Source: Adiantum capillus-veneris (lineage: Eukaryota > Streptophyta > Polypodiopsida > Polypodiales > Pteridaceae). From it: a stretch of DNA of 64,000 nt. Positions 1-11,770 of the stretch are shown piece after piece; the first letter of the stretch is position 1; every line of letters starts with the position of its first letter. Made by a program: the position numbers and the translations under genes. The notes below the pieces were generated by a model, which worked only from the letters and a program-made list of their open reading frames with translations, did no database searches and was not told the origin of the DNA. Location: positions 138,995,108 to 139,059,107 of the forward strand of contig CM043955.1 in assembly GCA_014529385.2 (NCBI GenBank). The letters run 5' to 3'.

Positions 1-764
1 CACTTCCCGAGGTTCTTCTATGAGTAGCACACCACGTGTGTCTAGTGCTTCTACTCGCCATAACTCATCTGGTGAGAAAGGCAAGAAGAAGATGTGTTGC
101 CATTACTACAATTCTAATGGCCACTTGAGCAAGCAATGTCCTAAGTTGAATGTCAATGAAGCCAAGAAGAAAGAGGTCAGATCTTCTACCACTACAGCTA
201 TTGAGATTGTGATGTTGATGTAGATGCAAACTGGCATTTAGAGCAAAGTGTACTTGTGATCCTTTTTTCCGTGATGCATGTATGTAAGTTGCTATCGTAG
301 AGTCACATGTTTGGTACTTTGATAGTGGTGCTACAAAACACATTATTTAACATCATGACTTGTTTACCTTTCTTGAGGCTATCCCTTATCGGAATATGGT
401 CACTTATGCCAACAATGTCTATTATTCGGTCAAAGGAGCTGGAACGATTGTGCTAACTACTGCAAGTGGCAGTTCTCTCAAACTTGTTGATGCACTTTAT
501 GTACCACAAATCAAAAAGAACCTTTTGTCTTTATTTGCACTTCTAATACTTGGTCTTGTTGTCAAATTTATGGATGATAGATGTATAGTTCATGATCTCA
601 GTTCTGGTGATGAAATTGTTGTATCCGACATTTTGGGCAACGTGCTATATAAGCTCACTTTGTATGACATGTGGGCAAAATTTTGCAAACATAGTTGTGG
701 ATTCAGAAACTATTTTAGATGCAAAACTTTGGCATAAATATTTTGGGCATCTGAATTTTGCCAG
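1..764 (+). pseudogene. Ty1/copia gag-protease-GAG_pre-integrase fragment (copia I family)
   Basis: Remnant of a copia polyprotein. Residues from 20 give a gag zinc knuckle (C-H-Y-Y...GHLSKQC) in which the second Cys of the CX2CX4HX4C motif is Tyr. The protease motif WYFDSGATKH is readable from 312, followed two codons later by an in-frame TAA at 348-350. The same frame runs on to 737, then a frameshift near 660-690 puts the GAG_pre-integrase motif (DAKLWHKYFGHLNFAS) in another frame (592-764). The order and wording match the minus-strand copia I at 29061-30483, so the two belong to one family. It stops abruptly at 764, where the short LTR starts. Integrase and RT are absent. Not functional. 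Confidence 0.85.
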
Positions 765-883
765 TGTCAAGGGCCAAGCCACACAACATGAGGTAGACGG
801 GGTCTATATGTAGTTACGGCCAAGGACTTATATATAGCACGGATGGGTGGAGAAGAGCATGAGTATATCCATAGTCTCTTACA
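765..883 (+). repeat. Short 119 bp LTR (5' LTR of a TRIM-like element, 'K')
   Basis: Begins TGTCAAGGGCC directly after the copia motif LNFAS and ends CTCTTACA one base before an initiator-Met PBS. A TATA-like stretch (TTATATATAG) lies at 829-838. The same design (119 bp, TATA, ...TCTTACA end) recurs at 28491-28609. No matching second LTR was seen nearby, so the element is incomplete or deleted. Boundaries come from the break in copia homology, the TG...CA ends and the PBS. Confidence 0.65.
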
Positions 884-884
884 T

Positions 885-896
885 TGGTATCAGAGC
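885..896 (+). promoter_or_regulatory. Primer-binding site, initiator tRNA-Met
   Basis: TGGTATCAGAGC, complementary to the 3' end of plant initiator tRNA-Met, one base after the LTR end. It sets the direction (+) of the element starting at 765. Confidence 0.85.
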
Positions 897-3132
897 TCAT
901 GGGAGAGGGGCAGCAGGGACTTGGGCATGCATAATTTTTGCATCTCTCCCTCTCCCCCCCCCCCCCCCCCCCCCCCCCTCTCTCTCTCTCTCTTAAAAGC
1001 TTCAACGGCAAGTAGTCCACGTAAGAACAATCCCCTACCCACAATCAAGGCAAATTTTTGATGGGCACAAAACAAGGTGCAATGGGGCTTGATGGGAGTG
1101 CCCAAGCATGATGAGGAGTTTTTGATTATGTGGGGAGAGCATGCAAGGCATGTAGCACACGCTCGAGCTTCATCTCTCTTTTGTGCAGGTCGCTGCAAAA
1201 GTAAACCACCATGGTTACACACAAAAAAGGGGTTATGTATCGGGAACCCTAATTTGGACACCCTTCCTAACTAAGGGACTTGGCCCACGACCATTGATGG
1301 CTTGGTTGCCCAAGATAGCCTTATCACTCACGATGGATGCTCGAATTGGCTAGGGGTTGGTTTCCTCACATGAATAGTATGGGGGCACATTCAAGTGGGA
1401 GTATGAGGGCTCATAGGCTTCAACCAAAAACCCTATATCTCTAAAAATCAACCAAGCTTGCATGCATGATGGATGCATAATCATGCATCATGCATAGATC
1501 GGCTTCTATGAAATATACAATGGTGGCGGATAAAGTATGGTGTCAGAATTAGCTTATACAAGGGCTCAAGCTTGGGCAAAGTTGAAGGGGCACGGACATC
1601 TAACAATGGCCCTAGCACCCAAAGCTGGCTACAAGGTTGGAGTGTGTTTTGAGCTGTATTATGCAAAGGCAAGGGTGGCTGGCAAGGCTTCAAAATCTCT
1701 AGGAGAAAGATTTTTTTCTAAGGGCGGTTAAGGATAATAACAAGTGGTAATTCATAAGGCAATGTAAGGCAAGGACTCTTGCTAGCAAGGTGGAGATCTT
1801 TCTATCACTATTTTGCATGGAGAAGGAGGAAAAGATGCTCGGCATGGCTAACTATTTGTTACAATTTTTTACGAAGCAGGCAACATAATCAAACCACATC
1901 ATGTGGTGATACGAATCTTGAGGCCAAGAGTCATGATTCAAGCCTTGGCAAACAAGAAGGCATAGCAAGGCTGATAGGTGGGAAATTTTCAAGTTTTTTA
2001 CCAATCTCAATGCCAAGGGTGGCGGTTCAAGCCTTGGCAAATAGAAGGCGCATCAAGGATAACAGGTGGAAAATTTTCAAGTTTTTTACTATTTCAGTGT
2101 GTTTTTTCCCATTATTCGACAAAGAATCTTAACAAGTTAAGCAAGCTATTTTGAAAGCACTAAAGGCAAGCCCGCCAAGGATACCTGCTATGAGGCACCA
2201 TTGGACAATTTAAGGTATGCTTTGGGAGTGCAATCAAGATATACATCAAATGCATGTACTTTTATGATTCCCAATACGATGTACCATTCGACAAGGTTGA
2301 TTTTTAGTAAATGATCAACACGATCTATTTTATTTTGCTATGACATATACATGTCAATAGGAGCATCCATTGGCTATGAGCACAAGAGCTCCATCAAGTT
2401 TTACTCTTATGAGGTTTTTATGAGAATCAAGGCTTCAATTTTAGGCATATTGCATAGACGCTTACAAAGTTTGGAATATGCTATCAACATACAAACTTGG
2501 GGGGACTTTGTAAAGTGCCTGCATGATTGTTCATTGGGCATTGACATGAACAAACCCTTATATGGTACATATGACTACTTCAAGTATCAGAATCCATGGC
2601 TATGAATCAAATTCGAACAAGACTGCAAGAAATCACTCCATCAAGCATTTGTTTTTGGATTTTGAAGCAATTGGCCATAATTGGGCGACAAAGTTAAACA
2701 ATTTTAAGTTCTTCTCATATTTCTATGTCTTTAACCTTAATTTGGAACGCTCTCTTACTTTGCAAAGCAAAGTTCTTTGAAGGCCAAAACAAGCAGAAAG
2801 GCTTCTACCCCATGCGAAGGTACTGCTCATTGACTTAGAATCAAGGGCAATGTCAGACATGTTTGGGGCATTGGCAATATTATGATATAAGCTCACATTT
2901 TGTGTATGGCAAGGTCAAATTGTGATGTATCCATGCCAATATAGATTGTGCAAGGCACTTCTGATATTGGCTCAAACTATTGAGGCCGTAACTGTAGCCA
3001 AGGCCTCCTCACTTTATTTTTTTGAGTGGCATGCATTGTGTGCTGATAAGGTGGAATTAATTCCACTCAATTATTGTTTATGCTTTTGCTATAACACCAA
3101 CTACTGTGTCAAGGACATCATTATTCGCCTAC
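897..3132 (+). other. Non-coding or decayed interior downstream of the short LTR
   Basis: No recognisable protein domain in any frame over 2.2 kb; open frames are short (under 125 codons) and lack motifs. It holds a C25 run followed by (CT)n at 954-993 and many 'aaggcaag' words. It may be the interior of the short-LTR element, or several unrelated fragments. Confidence 0.4.
954..993 (+). repeat. Poly-C then (CT)n tract
   Basis: About 25 C residues followed by eight CT units. It explains the Gly-rich and Pro-rich open frames across this spot, which are not genes. Confidence 0.9.
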
Positions 3133-3580
3133 TGACACCGGGTTAGCTGCACCGCCCTCTAGCCTGGTCTGAGAATTTAAAGTTCACGGTTTTTGAAGCC
3201 GAGAACTGCATGAATCAACCATCGGGGAGCCGGAGGTAAAAAAAACCACACAAAAAAGCATTTTTCCTTATTATCACTGCCGCCAAACCCCGAAGGGCGC
3301 ATAAAAGAACTACCTTCTTCCAGGGCGGGCCGTCGTTTTGTTTTTTTTAAGTCTCTCTCTCTTTCATTATTTTCCACAATTATTTCCTCTCTCTTACCCC
3401 TCGCTCGTCCATACTCCATTGGCGGGCCGCCATACCTCTCCCCTCCCTCTCTCCTTTCTTGTTTTCTTCCCACCGGCGGGCCGCGTTCCCTCTCTCTCTC
3501 TCACTATCTCCCCCCTCTTACTCACACACTCTCTCCCTCTCTCTCTTCCCCTCGGTGTAGGAACCCGCCATGCAGTAATA

Positions 3581-3583
<3 letters not shown>

Positions 3584-3672
<89 letters not shown>
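3584..3672 (+). repeat. (CT)n microsatellite inside LTR
   Basis: Pure CT/TC array of about 89 bp in the 5' LTR of element L. It gives false Ser-Leu and Arg-Glu repeat reading frames on the two strands. Confidence 0.97.
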
Positions 3673-3678
<6 letters not shown>

Positions 3679-3817
3679 CCACCCCGTTGACCCTCAATAA
3701 CTCTCCCCCCCCCCCCTTCCTCGCTCGTTGTTGGCCAAGAGCAGCCCGAAGGCCCCCCCTCTCTCACTCTCTCTTCCTCTCGCGCTCTCTCTTGACCAAC
3801 CCGAAGGCATAGTAGAC

Positions 3818-3820
<3 letters not shown>

Positions 3821-3864
<44 letters not shown>
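3821..3864 (+). repeat. (CT)n microsatellite inside LTR
   Basis: Second CT array of element L's 5' LTR, about 44 bp, paired with the interrupted array at 8170-8223 in the 3' LTR. Confidence 0.95.
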
Positions 3865-3868
<4 letters not shown>

Positions 3869-4048
3869 CCTCCCACCCCACACACCATATCCACACACAC
3901 TACCCCCCCCATACCCCTCATCCTTTCCCTCGCTCTCTGTCGGATACAGAGCCACCTCACCCGGCCTCTCTCTCTCTCGCTCTGTGCTCAAGCACGCAGG
4001 CACCCGGCCTCTCTCTCTCGCGCTCTCGACCTGTGCAGGCACCGCCAT

Positions 4049-4151
<103 letters not shown>

Positions 4152-4318
4152 TATACACACACACACCCACTACACACCTACATACACACACACACACACA
4201 CTCCTCGGTCGCGTTCTCTCTCCCCCCTCAAATCTCGTTCTCCCTCTCTGATTCTCTGCGTAGAAGCACGTAAGAAGATATATATATATATATATTACAT
4301 ACACATGAATTATAAAAT

Positions 4319-5383
4319 TGTAAAAGAATGGTAAGTGGAGGGTCTGCTTGACTACAAACCACTAAGTGCAGCTACAAAGAGAGACCACTTTCCTCTTCCT
4401 TTCTTGGATGAAATTCTGAATGAAGTGGCGGGTTTTGAATGCTACACCATGTGTGATGGTTATTCTGGGTATTTTCAAATACGCATAGCCTTGAAATATC
4501 AGCTAAAAACCACTTTCATTACGCCTGGGGTTGTTTTGCATACAGAGTTATGCCATTTGGTCTCACCAATGCACCTGCCACATTCCAAAGATATGTCACA
4601 TATGTCTTTCAACCGTTCTTTGGAACATCCATAAGAGTGTTCATTGATGATTTTTGTATATATAGCCCTCCCATTTCACACTTAGAAAAAGTAAGTGAGG
4701 GGTTGGCAAGGTTGCAAAGCCTAGGTGGGCAATTAAATGTGGACAAATGCCACATTGGGGAAAGTAGAGTCATTCTGTTAGGCCATGAAGTTTCAACGAA
4801 AGGTATCAACATCGATCCAAGTAAGGTGTCCACACTCATAGCCCTACCTTCACCAACAACCGCACGTCAACTGGTCTCTTTTTTACAAAAGGTGAGGTAC
4901 TTGAGTAGATTCATACATCTACTATCCCAACTTGTTCTATCACTGCAACATCTCACTCAAAGATCAACTTTTATATGGGATGAGGAGAGCGAACATCACT
5001 ACAACAAGGTAAAGGAGGTCTTAGCCACCCTACCAACTATCTCACCACCTGAGTGCGATGAAAAATTCTATGTCACCTCAAGTGTGGGTGATGACTCGTT
5101 GGGGGCTGTGCTACTCCAGAAGGATACAACAACATCTTGCATGAGGCCTATTTACTTCTCCATTCGAATGATGACAACAGCAGAGAAAGGTTTCACCCAT
5201 GTGGAACACCTAGTCCTAGCCCTTAGATTTGCAACTACAAAGTTTAGGTCATATTTGCTGCCTAGGCAATTTGTAATTTTAACCATGGATGAGATGTTTC
5301 CCTATGCTGTACAACACATGGATGTTTCTGCTAGGATTACTAAATGGCTAGTTCGTCTACAAGAATTTGACTACACGGTATAG
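4319..5383 (+). pseudogene. Gypsy L reverse transcriptase and first RNase H
   Basis: RT of a Ty3/gypsy element, entering mid-domain at WRVCLDY. Visible in order: ATKRDHFPLPFLDEIL, CDGYSGYFQI, a one-base deletion near 4525 (TFITP...), then MPFGLTNAPATFQR, the catalytic block VFIDDFCIYS, the thumb/connection, and RNase H type 1 (WDEESEHHYNKVKEVL; GAVLLQ). An in-frame TAG at 5381-5383 follows EFDYTV, after which the same frame continues. RT would copy the element RNA and RNase H degrade the template. The N-terminal third of RT and everything upstream are missing. Confidence 0.9.
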
Positions 5384-6382
5384 GTGGAAAGCACGACAAG
5401 GGCAAGCTTGGGGGGACTCATGACCTACCAAAACTTTGAGAAGAAGGTGAAGCAATCTAAAGGGGAAGGAATTCAATCACTTCCAGAGCCACCGGTGGTA
5501 GAAAGAGCACACTCTCTCTACTTTGATGGAGCCTACAAGCGAGCATCCGACAAAGCAGCTGCAGGCATAATGGTCTTTGATGACAAAGGTATCAAGGTAT
5601 TTTCGCTTGGCCATTTGTTAGAATCACATTCTAACAATGAACCTGAGTATGCAACATTAACCAAGGGTTTACAATGGTGTGTCTCGCAAGGGGTAAAGCA
5701 CCTTAACATATTTGGGGATGCTCTACTTTTGGTAAGGCAAGTAAATGGAGTATGGACATGCAAGCATCCTAGCTTGAGGACTCACTTAAGCTGTGTAAAA
5801 ACCTTGTTGGGTAAGTTTGAAGAAGTTCAATTTCACCATATCCCAAGGGCTCAAAGCCATGAAGCTAATACCTTAGCAAGCAAAAGACTGCAGGAAGTGG
5901 TGGTTGGGGCTATAAAGCTAAAGCTCCCTCTGTTTCAAGGTAGTGACGTCTTACCTGACATCATGCATTTTTTGGAAACAGGGGAATGTCCACCGGATCT
6001 AACAAAAGGACACAAGCAATGGCTTACCCGGAAGGCCACAAGGTATCGGTTTATCAATGACGGTTTATATTGTAAGGGTAAGGACCAAATACTCAGGAAG
6101 GTCCCTCTCTCTAATGAAATTACGGAGGTAATTGCCAGTTGTCATGATGGTGCTTGTGGTGGTCACTTTGCCCTAGATATAACAAGTAGGAAAATCTTGC
6201 AGGCTGGTTTTGTATGGCCTAGCCTCAACCGTGATGTACACCATTGGTGTAAGACATGTAAGTTGTGTCAAAAGGCCGGCACCGGGTCACTTATGCCTGA
6301 ACCACATACACCTATCCTTTCATATGGACCATTTGAAAAATGGGGTATAGATGCCATAGGACCATTGCCTAGGGCCAACTGA
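5384..6382 (+). pseudogene. Gypsy L second (archaeal-type) RNase H and integrase N-terminus
   Basis: After a linker, a second RNase H-like domain appears (residues about 45-165): YFDGAYK with the first Asp, NNEPEYATL with the Glu, NIFGDALLLVRQVNG with the second Asp, and HIPRAQSHEANTLAS where the last catalytic Asp is Asn. This extra domain between RNase H and integrase is the known hallmark of the Tat lineage. The integrase zinc-binding region follows (CHDGACGGHF...WCKTCKLCQKAG), then WGIDAIGPLP with the first catalytic Asp. The segment ends at TGA 6380-6382 where Trp is expected, and the frame continues beyond it. Confidence 0.88.
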
Positions 6383-7288
6383 GGGAAATTCTACATCATC
6401 ATGGGAGTTGACTATATGATTAGATGGGCGAGAGCTACAGCCACTACTAGAATCGCAGCGATAGAGGTAGCTAAGTTTGTCGACGAGCACATATGCTGCA
6501 GGTTTGGCACACCATTAGAAATCATCTCTAATAGAGGGCCAGGTTTCAGAGCAAACTTGGTAGGAGAGTTAATGCAAAAACTTGGCATTACAAGGAGGCA
6601 CTCCTCACCATATTACCCTCAATGTAATGGCCTAGTTGAGAAAGTGAATGGAATGGTTTGTAAAATTATCACCAAGCAGGTTAACAATGATCCTGGAGAT
6701 TGGGATAAGTATCTACTCCCAGCTTTGTGGGCCTACACAACCTCATTACGTACATCTTTGGGGTTCACACCATATCATTTGGTATTTGGCAAGGAGGGAA
6801 TCTTGCCTATTGAGGTGCAGCTACAAAGTCTCAGAGTGATGGTAAGCCAGCTTCAACGGCCCAACATGCATTTGAGAGATCACATCCTCGACTTGGAAAG
6901 ACTACACCTGGACATAGAAGAAGCAATCAATTATTATGTGGCATAGGCAGAGCATAGACGGCTTAGTTTCAACCAGCATCTTCGGTGCAAAGATTTAAAG
7001 AAAGGAATGTTGGTGCTCCGCTATGACAATCGCTTCGACACACGCAAAGATAAGAAGCTCCTACTCCGATGGGAGGGCCCTTTCATCATCACGAAAATGT
7101 ATGCCAATGGGAGTTGCCAGCTTATGGAAGCTGACGGCAAGCTTCATAAGACTAGAGTAAATGGTTGGCAGATCAAACCTTATTTCCTTCGATTTGATCA
7201 GACTCCACCTATCGACATTCTTGATGAGGATACACCATCAACCTCCACCTCCAACGACAATGATCAAACAGATGAGTTAGAGGCATGA
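6383..7288 (+). pseudogene. Gypsy L integrase core and C-terminal domain
   Basis: Same frame as the upstream pol. The catalytic core shows VAKFVDEHICCRFGTP, then ISNRGPGF where the second catalytic Asp (normally SDRG) is Asn, then HSSPYYPQCNGLVEKVNG with the Glu. An in-frame TAG at 6944-6946 probably replaces Gln. The C-terminal part (LRYDNRFDTRKDKKLLLRWEGPFII) is the usual SH3-like region before the end of gypsy pol; no chromodomain is seen, as expected for Tat. The final stop is at 7286-7288, just before the polypurine tract. Confidence 0.88.
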
Positions 7289-7300
7289 ATGCCCCTAACC

Positions 7301-7316
7301 TTAGGGGGAGGGCTAA
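7301..7316 (+). promoter_or_regulatory. Polypurine tract of element L
   Basis: TTAGGGGGAGGGCTAA lies 12 bases after the pol stop and immediately before the 3' LTR start TGACCGGG. It primes plus-strand DNA synthesis. Confidence 0.8.
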
Positions 7317-7732
7317 TGACCGGGTTAGCCGCACCGCCCTCTAGCCCGGCCTGAGAATTTAAAGTTCACGGTTTTCGAAGCCGAGAACCGCCTCAATCAA
7401 CCATTTGGGGAGCCGGAGGTAAAGAAAACCACAAAAAAAAGCATTTTTTCTTATTATCACTGCCGCCAAAACCCGAAGGGCCCATAAAAGAACTACCTTC
7501 TTCCAGGGCGGGCCATCGTTTTGTTTTTTTTTTTAATTCTCTCTCTCTTTCATTATTTTCCACAGTTATTTCCTCTCTCTTACCCCTCGCTCGTCCATAC
7601 TCCATTGGTGGGCCACCATAACTCTCCCCTCCCTCCCTCTCTCCCCTCTTGTTTTCTTCCCACCGGCGGGGCCACGTTCCCTCTCTCTCTCACTATCTCC
7701 CCCCTGCCACTCACACACACCCTCTCTCTCTC

Positions 7733-7848
<116 letters not shown>

Positions 7849-7890
7849 GGTGTAGGAACCCGCCATGCAGTAATAATATTCTCTCTCTTC

Positions 7891-8003
<113 letters not shown>

Positions 8004-8167
8004 CCCCCTCTCCGTGTCTCTCTCTTATTACCCCACCGCATTGACCCTCAATAACTCCCCCCCTTCCTCGCTCGATGTCGGCCAAGAGCAGCCCGAAGGC
8101 CCCCCCCCCCCCCTCTCTCTCTCTTCCTCTCGCGCGCTCTCTTGACCAGCCCGAAGGCGTAGTAAAT

Positions 8168-8224
<57 letters not shown>

Positions 8225-8261
8225 ATAACCTCCCACCCCACACCATATCCACACACACTAC

Positions 8262-8283
8262 CCCCCCCCCCCCCCCCCCCCCC
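8262..8283 (+). repeat. Poly-C run in LTR
   Basis: About 22 consecutive C; the 5' LTR has only 8 at the same place (3903-3910), another sign of slippage between the two LTR copies. Confidence 0.9.
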
Positions 8284-8639
8284 ATACCCCTCATCCTTTC
8301 CCTCGCTCTCTGTTGGATACAGAGCCACATCACCCGGCCTCTCTCTCTCTCTCGCTCTGTGCTCAAGCCCGCACGCACCCGGCCTCTCTCTCTCTCTCTC
8401 GTGCTCTCGGCCTGTGCAGGCACCGCCATCACGGCATTCTCTCTCTCTCTCTCTCTCATAATATACACACACACACCCACTACACACCTACACACACACA
8501 CTCCCCGGCCGCGTTCTCTCTCTCCCCCCTCAATCTCGTTCTCCCTCTCTGATTCCTTGCGTAGAAGCATGTAAAAAGATATATATATATATATATTATA
8601 TACACATGAATTATAAAATTACCCCCCCTCTCTCTCATG

Positions 8640-8820
8640 CCCACACACCACACCCTCTTCCCGTGCACATACGCACACATGTACAGACACATATGCACGC
8701 ACCCACTCACATAAACACATACTCACACCCACGCACTCACATATACACACACACATAAACGCACTCACACATATACACATACATGCACACACGCATTGCA
8801 CGCATGCATATACGCACCCA
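8640..8820 (+). repeat. CA/CACATA-rich simple sequence
   Basis: Degenerate ACAC/ACAT/GCAC repeats in the 3' LTR region. They create Cys/Val-rich false reading frames on the minus strand. Confidence 0.85.
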
Positions 8821-9135
8821 CAATAAGAAAGTGAAGGAAAATACGACATCGACACCATCGGCAAAGAAGACGGCTAGCTCGTGCGCTGCCAACACTAAAC
8901 AAGAAAAGGCGCCGCAGGCATGCCCCGTCTGACATCGAGAGGAAGTAACACATAGCATCTCGGCTTCTCGCAACAACTACCAATTCTGGCAGCCTTAAAC
9001 CTCACACCGACCACCCGAACCATCAACAAAACCCTTGTAAATTTCCTGAACTCCACTCTTCCCTAATAACCTAGCCATTGGTTAGTGGATTGTAAAAAAA
9101 CTCTCCCCACCCCACTCTTTCCTCTCTCTATCTCT

Positions 9136-9140
<5 letters not shown>

Positions 9141-9184
<44 letters not shown>
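9141..9184 (+). repeat. (CT)n microsatellite
   Basis: About 44 bp of CT units upstream of the TATA box of the 3' LTR of element L. Confidence 0.95.
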
Positions 9185-9192
<8 letters not shown>

Positions 9193-9272
9193 TACTAGAG
9201 AGGCATCTAGACCTTCTACAGCGACCAGTGGATATTTGCAAGGACCATTGGGTAAGGACCACCTCTCAAGCC

Positions 9273-9280
9273 TATATAAA
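9273..9280 (+). promoter_or_regulatory. TATA box of LTR L
   Basis: TATATAAA followed by a GC-richer stretch, about 75 bp before the proposed LTR end: the usual LTR promoter layout. Confidence 0.5.
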
Positions 9281-9349
9281 GAGGCCTCCGCTAAGCACAA
9301 AGGGAGACACAAGTGAAGGAGGAATACACTAGCTCCATGCACTCTACAT

Positions 9350-11158
9350 TGTAAGCACCACTAAGCACATAATGCACCCCAAGCTAGAGAGCTCATGGCA
9401 TCATGTTGAGTTGCAAGCTTGGGCATCTTAGCATTGGCAACATCACCATTTTCCCCATTATCCACCACACCATGGTTGAGTTACTAGTCACGACCACTCC
9501 ATGCACATAATGCAGTCACTACTCTTTCGTAAGGCAACATGAGCACGCTAGGATTGAATGCATCAACACCATGCTACCTTGGGTTGCTCTCGATGTTGGT
9601 GATTGATATCGTCGGTGGCTGCATCGTCTTGATGTTTTCCCTCAACTAACCTTCCCGCTAACTCCAACTTCGCCATGCACCATATGGAGCTCGCATTCCA
9701 TCATGCATCCCTAGTGCCAAGAGCCAGGTTTGTAATCGTCAAGACCACCATTTGTAAGTATCACCATCACCAATAAAAGGGTTCTATGTTGTCTTGATCT
9801 TTGGGGTCCATTCTCTGTTCTCCTTAGTTTTGCTTTCCCACATTCGCTGGATGTTTCGTCTCCTGTATATCACTCTGCTTGTGCTCCATCATGTGCGGTC
9901 TCTCCAATCAGTCAGTAAGCTCCATTCCGACCTTGTTACATACCTCCTCTGTACACACACTCCTGACTGTTGACTAGGCATTTTTCTACATATGGATGTT
10001 TGCTGTATCACCATTTCATGTTGGTTACCTAGAGGGCATCTCACTTTTGCTACCCTAGGTCATGTATGTCTGCGTCCTAGCCGCACTTATGCTAGGTGGT
10101 GCCCCTCTCTACCTATAGGATTACTCCTACCTTGAGATGATGCTTGGGGATGTTCAGGCTATGTGTGGTATAGAGGCCACCTCATATGGCATGTTATTTC
10201 TGGCTATCACTACTAATCACGGTGGTTTCAGTTTGATGTGGTCTCCACATGCATTGGAATTGCACAATTTTTTAAGACAAGGTAAGATCTTGTTTGTTTC
10301 CACCAATACTTTTTATTGATGATTCTCTTGTTGATGGTGTTGCAAGGGTTACCCATAGCTATAACCTTCTACTAAAAAACAATTAAGGATAGTAAATTTA
10401 CTTCTGTACATTTCATATGACTGCAACAACGGGCATTGTATATCATTGGTTATGTGCATAAGGTGCATGCATACAAATGATGGTTTCCATGTGTAGAAGA
10501 CAGATATTGCCTCGTTATCAAGCAACTAATGCATGGGATATTTTGAATTTTCTAAGAGAAACCCAAGACAAGTAATCTCTTGTTCTAAAAATCAAAGAAA
10601 ATCTAATATGACTACCTTCTTTTTGGTTGGGAAAATTTCTCTTCTTTTCATGGTTGGGGAGATATGATTGTTTCAAGATCTAGTTGTGAATAATTCCAAC
10701 TGGAGAGAACCTGCTGCTTAGTTTATAGCACTAATTGTGTCTATAGGAGTCGTATTTCTTGGGGGTATGACCCAACTAATGAAAAAATCACTCATAAGTG
10801 TTGATGGTCATTGATTGGCCTCTTCATAGTTGTACTTTCAAGGAAATAAGTTCTCAAATGCCAAAGGGTAGTAGCTAATTTCACTTTACCAAGTTTTTAT
10901 AATCACTATCGGTAGCACAATAACCTATGCCGGTCTCAGCTACCTAATAGTTTAAGTAGTTTCTTTGCAAAATCTAACCATGTTCACTGCTCCAATGAAT
11001 CAACATAATTGTCAATCCATGGACGGTAGTGACCCGGCTAGGGCATGGAAGCATCACACATGGGTGACTGGTGTGAGAGTAATGACAAAGAAATGAGTGG
11101 GGACATCATGAGAGGCCATCCAGATTAGGGAGAAGATAGAACTAATAAAAGTGATTAG
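9350..11158. other. Unassigned DNA without recognisable genes
   Basis: No open frame above about 60 codons carries a known motif. The frame at 10137-10319 has no domain. The stretch is AT-moderate with frequent stops in all frames; probably old, unrecognisable repeats or host intergenic DNA. Confidence 0.5.
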
Positions 11159-11754
11159 TGTTGCACACACGCTAAAACTTATGCAAATCACACAATGCTC
11201 TTGGTTGCATTCTCTATTAATCCTTGTAGGCACATCCTAATCACGAGCTCACCCAAGCTCATGGGGTTACGATTAGGCCAATGCATGCACAGATCCTAAT
11301 CTACACACTAATCTAATCATGCACACAATACCATAATCAAACACACAATAGACACTCAATAATTAGAGAGCGATTGGTTCTTAATCTACACACATCAAGA
11401 TACTAATACACAACAATAGTGAAAAGCAAGAGAGAAGCAAGAGGACTCAACTTCAATGCATGCATTAATTGATTTGTGAAGAGAGTATGGCTCCAAGCCT
11501 CCACCTCCATAGCCTCCTTCTTCTCTCTCTACTCTAGGTTTTCTCTCAAAATGATATCTCTCCTTTTACATGACCTACAATTCACTTATATGCCTAGGGT
11601 TTTAAAAACAAATGGCTGATCACTCAAGGCACATAAAGTGAAATAATAGATACAGTCTGAAACTTGTAAAGAGCGGCAAACCTATACAATATAAATGGAA
11701 AAATATGCTCGTGGAGAAGAGGTAAACAATTGCTGGTGTTGGACGATGCCAACA
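11159..11754 (-). repeat. Minus-strand 3' LTR of a gypsy element ('M')
   Basis: On the minus strand the LTR begins TGTTGGCATCGTCC immediately after a G-rich polypurine tract and can end at ...GTGTGCAACA (plus 11159), giving TGTTG/CAACA inverted ends and 596 bp. The left end is chosen from the inverted ends only. Pol is not recognisable; the element is cut by copia F at 12362. Confidence 0.5.
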
Positions 11755-11770
11755 TTCCCCCCCTTCCAAA
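11755..11770 (-). promoter_or_regulatory. Polypurine tract, minus strand
   Basis: Minus-strand TTTTGGAAGGGGGGGAA directly before TGTTGG. The preceding words (GGGACGACAAAGTTTTGG) are typical of the end of plant chromovirus pol (RDDKVLEGG). It sets the direction of LTR M. Confidence 0.65.

Noticed and set aside
8480-8983. Cys/Val-rich small 'membrane' proteins
   Set aside because: Product of CA/CACATA simple repeats; no start context or homology.
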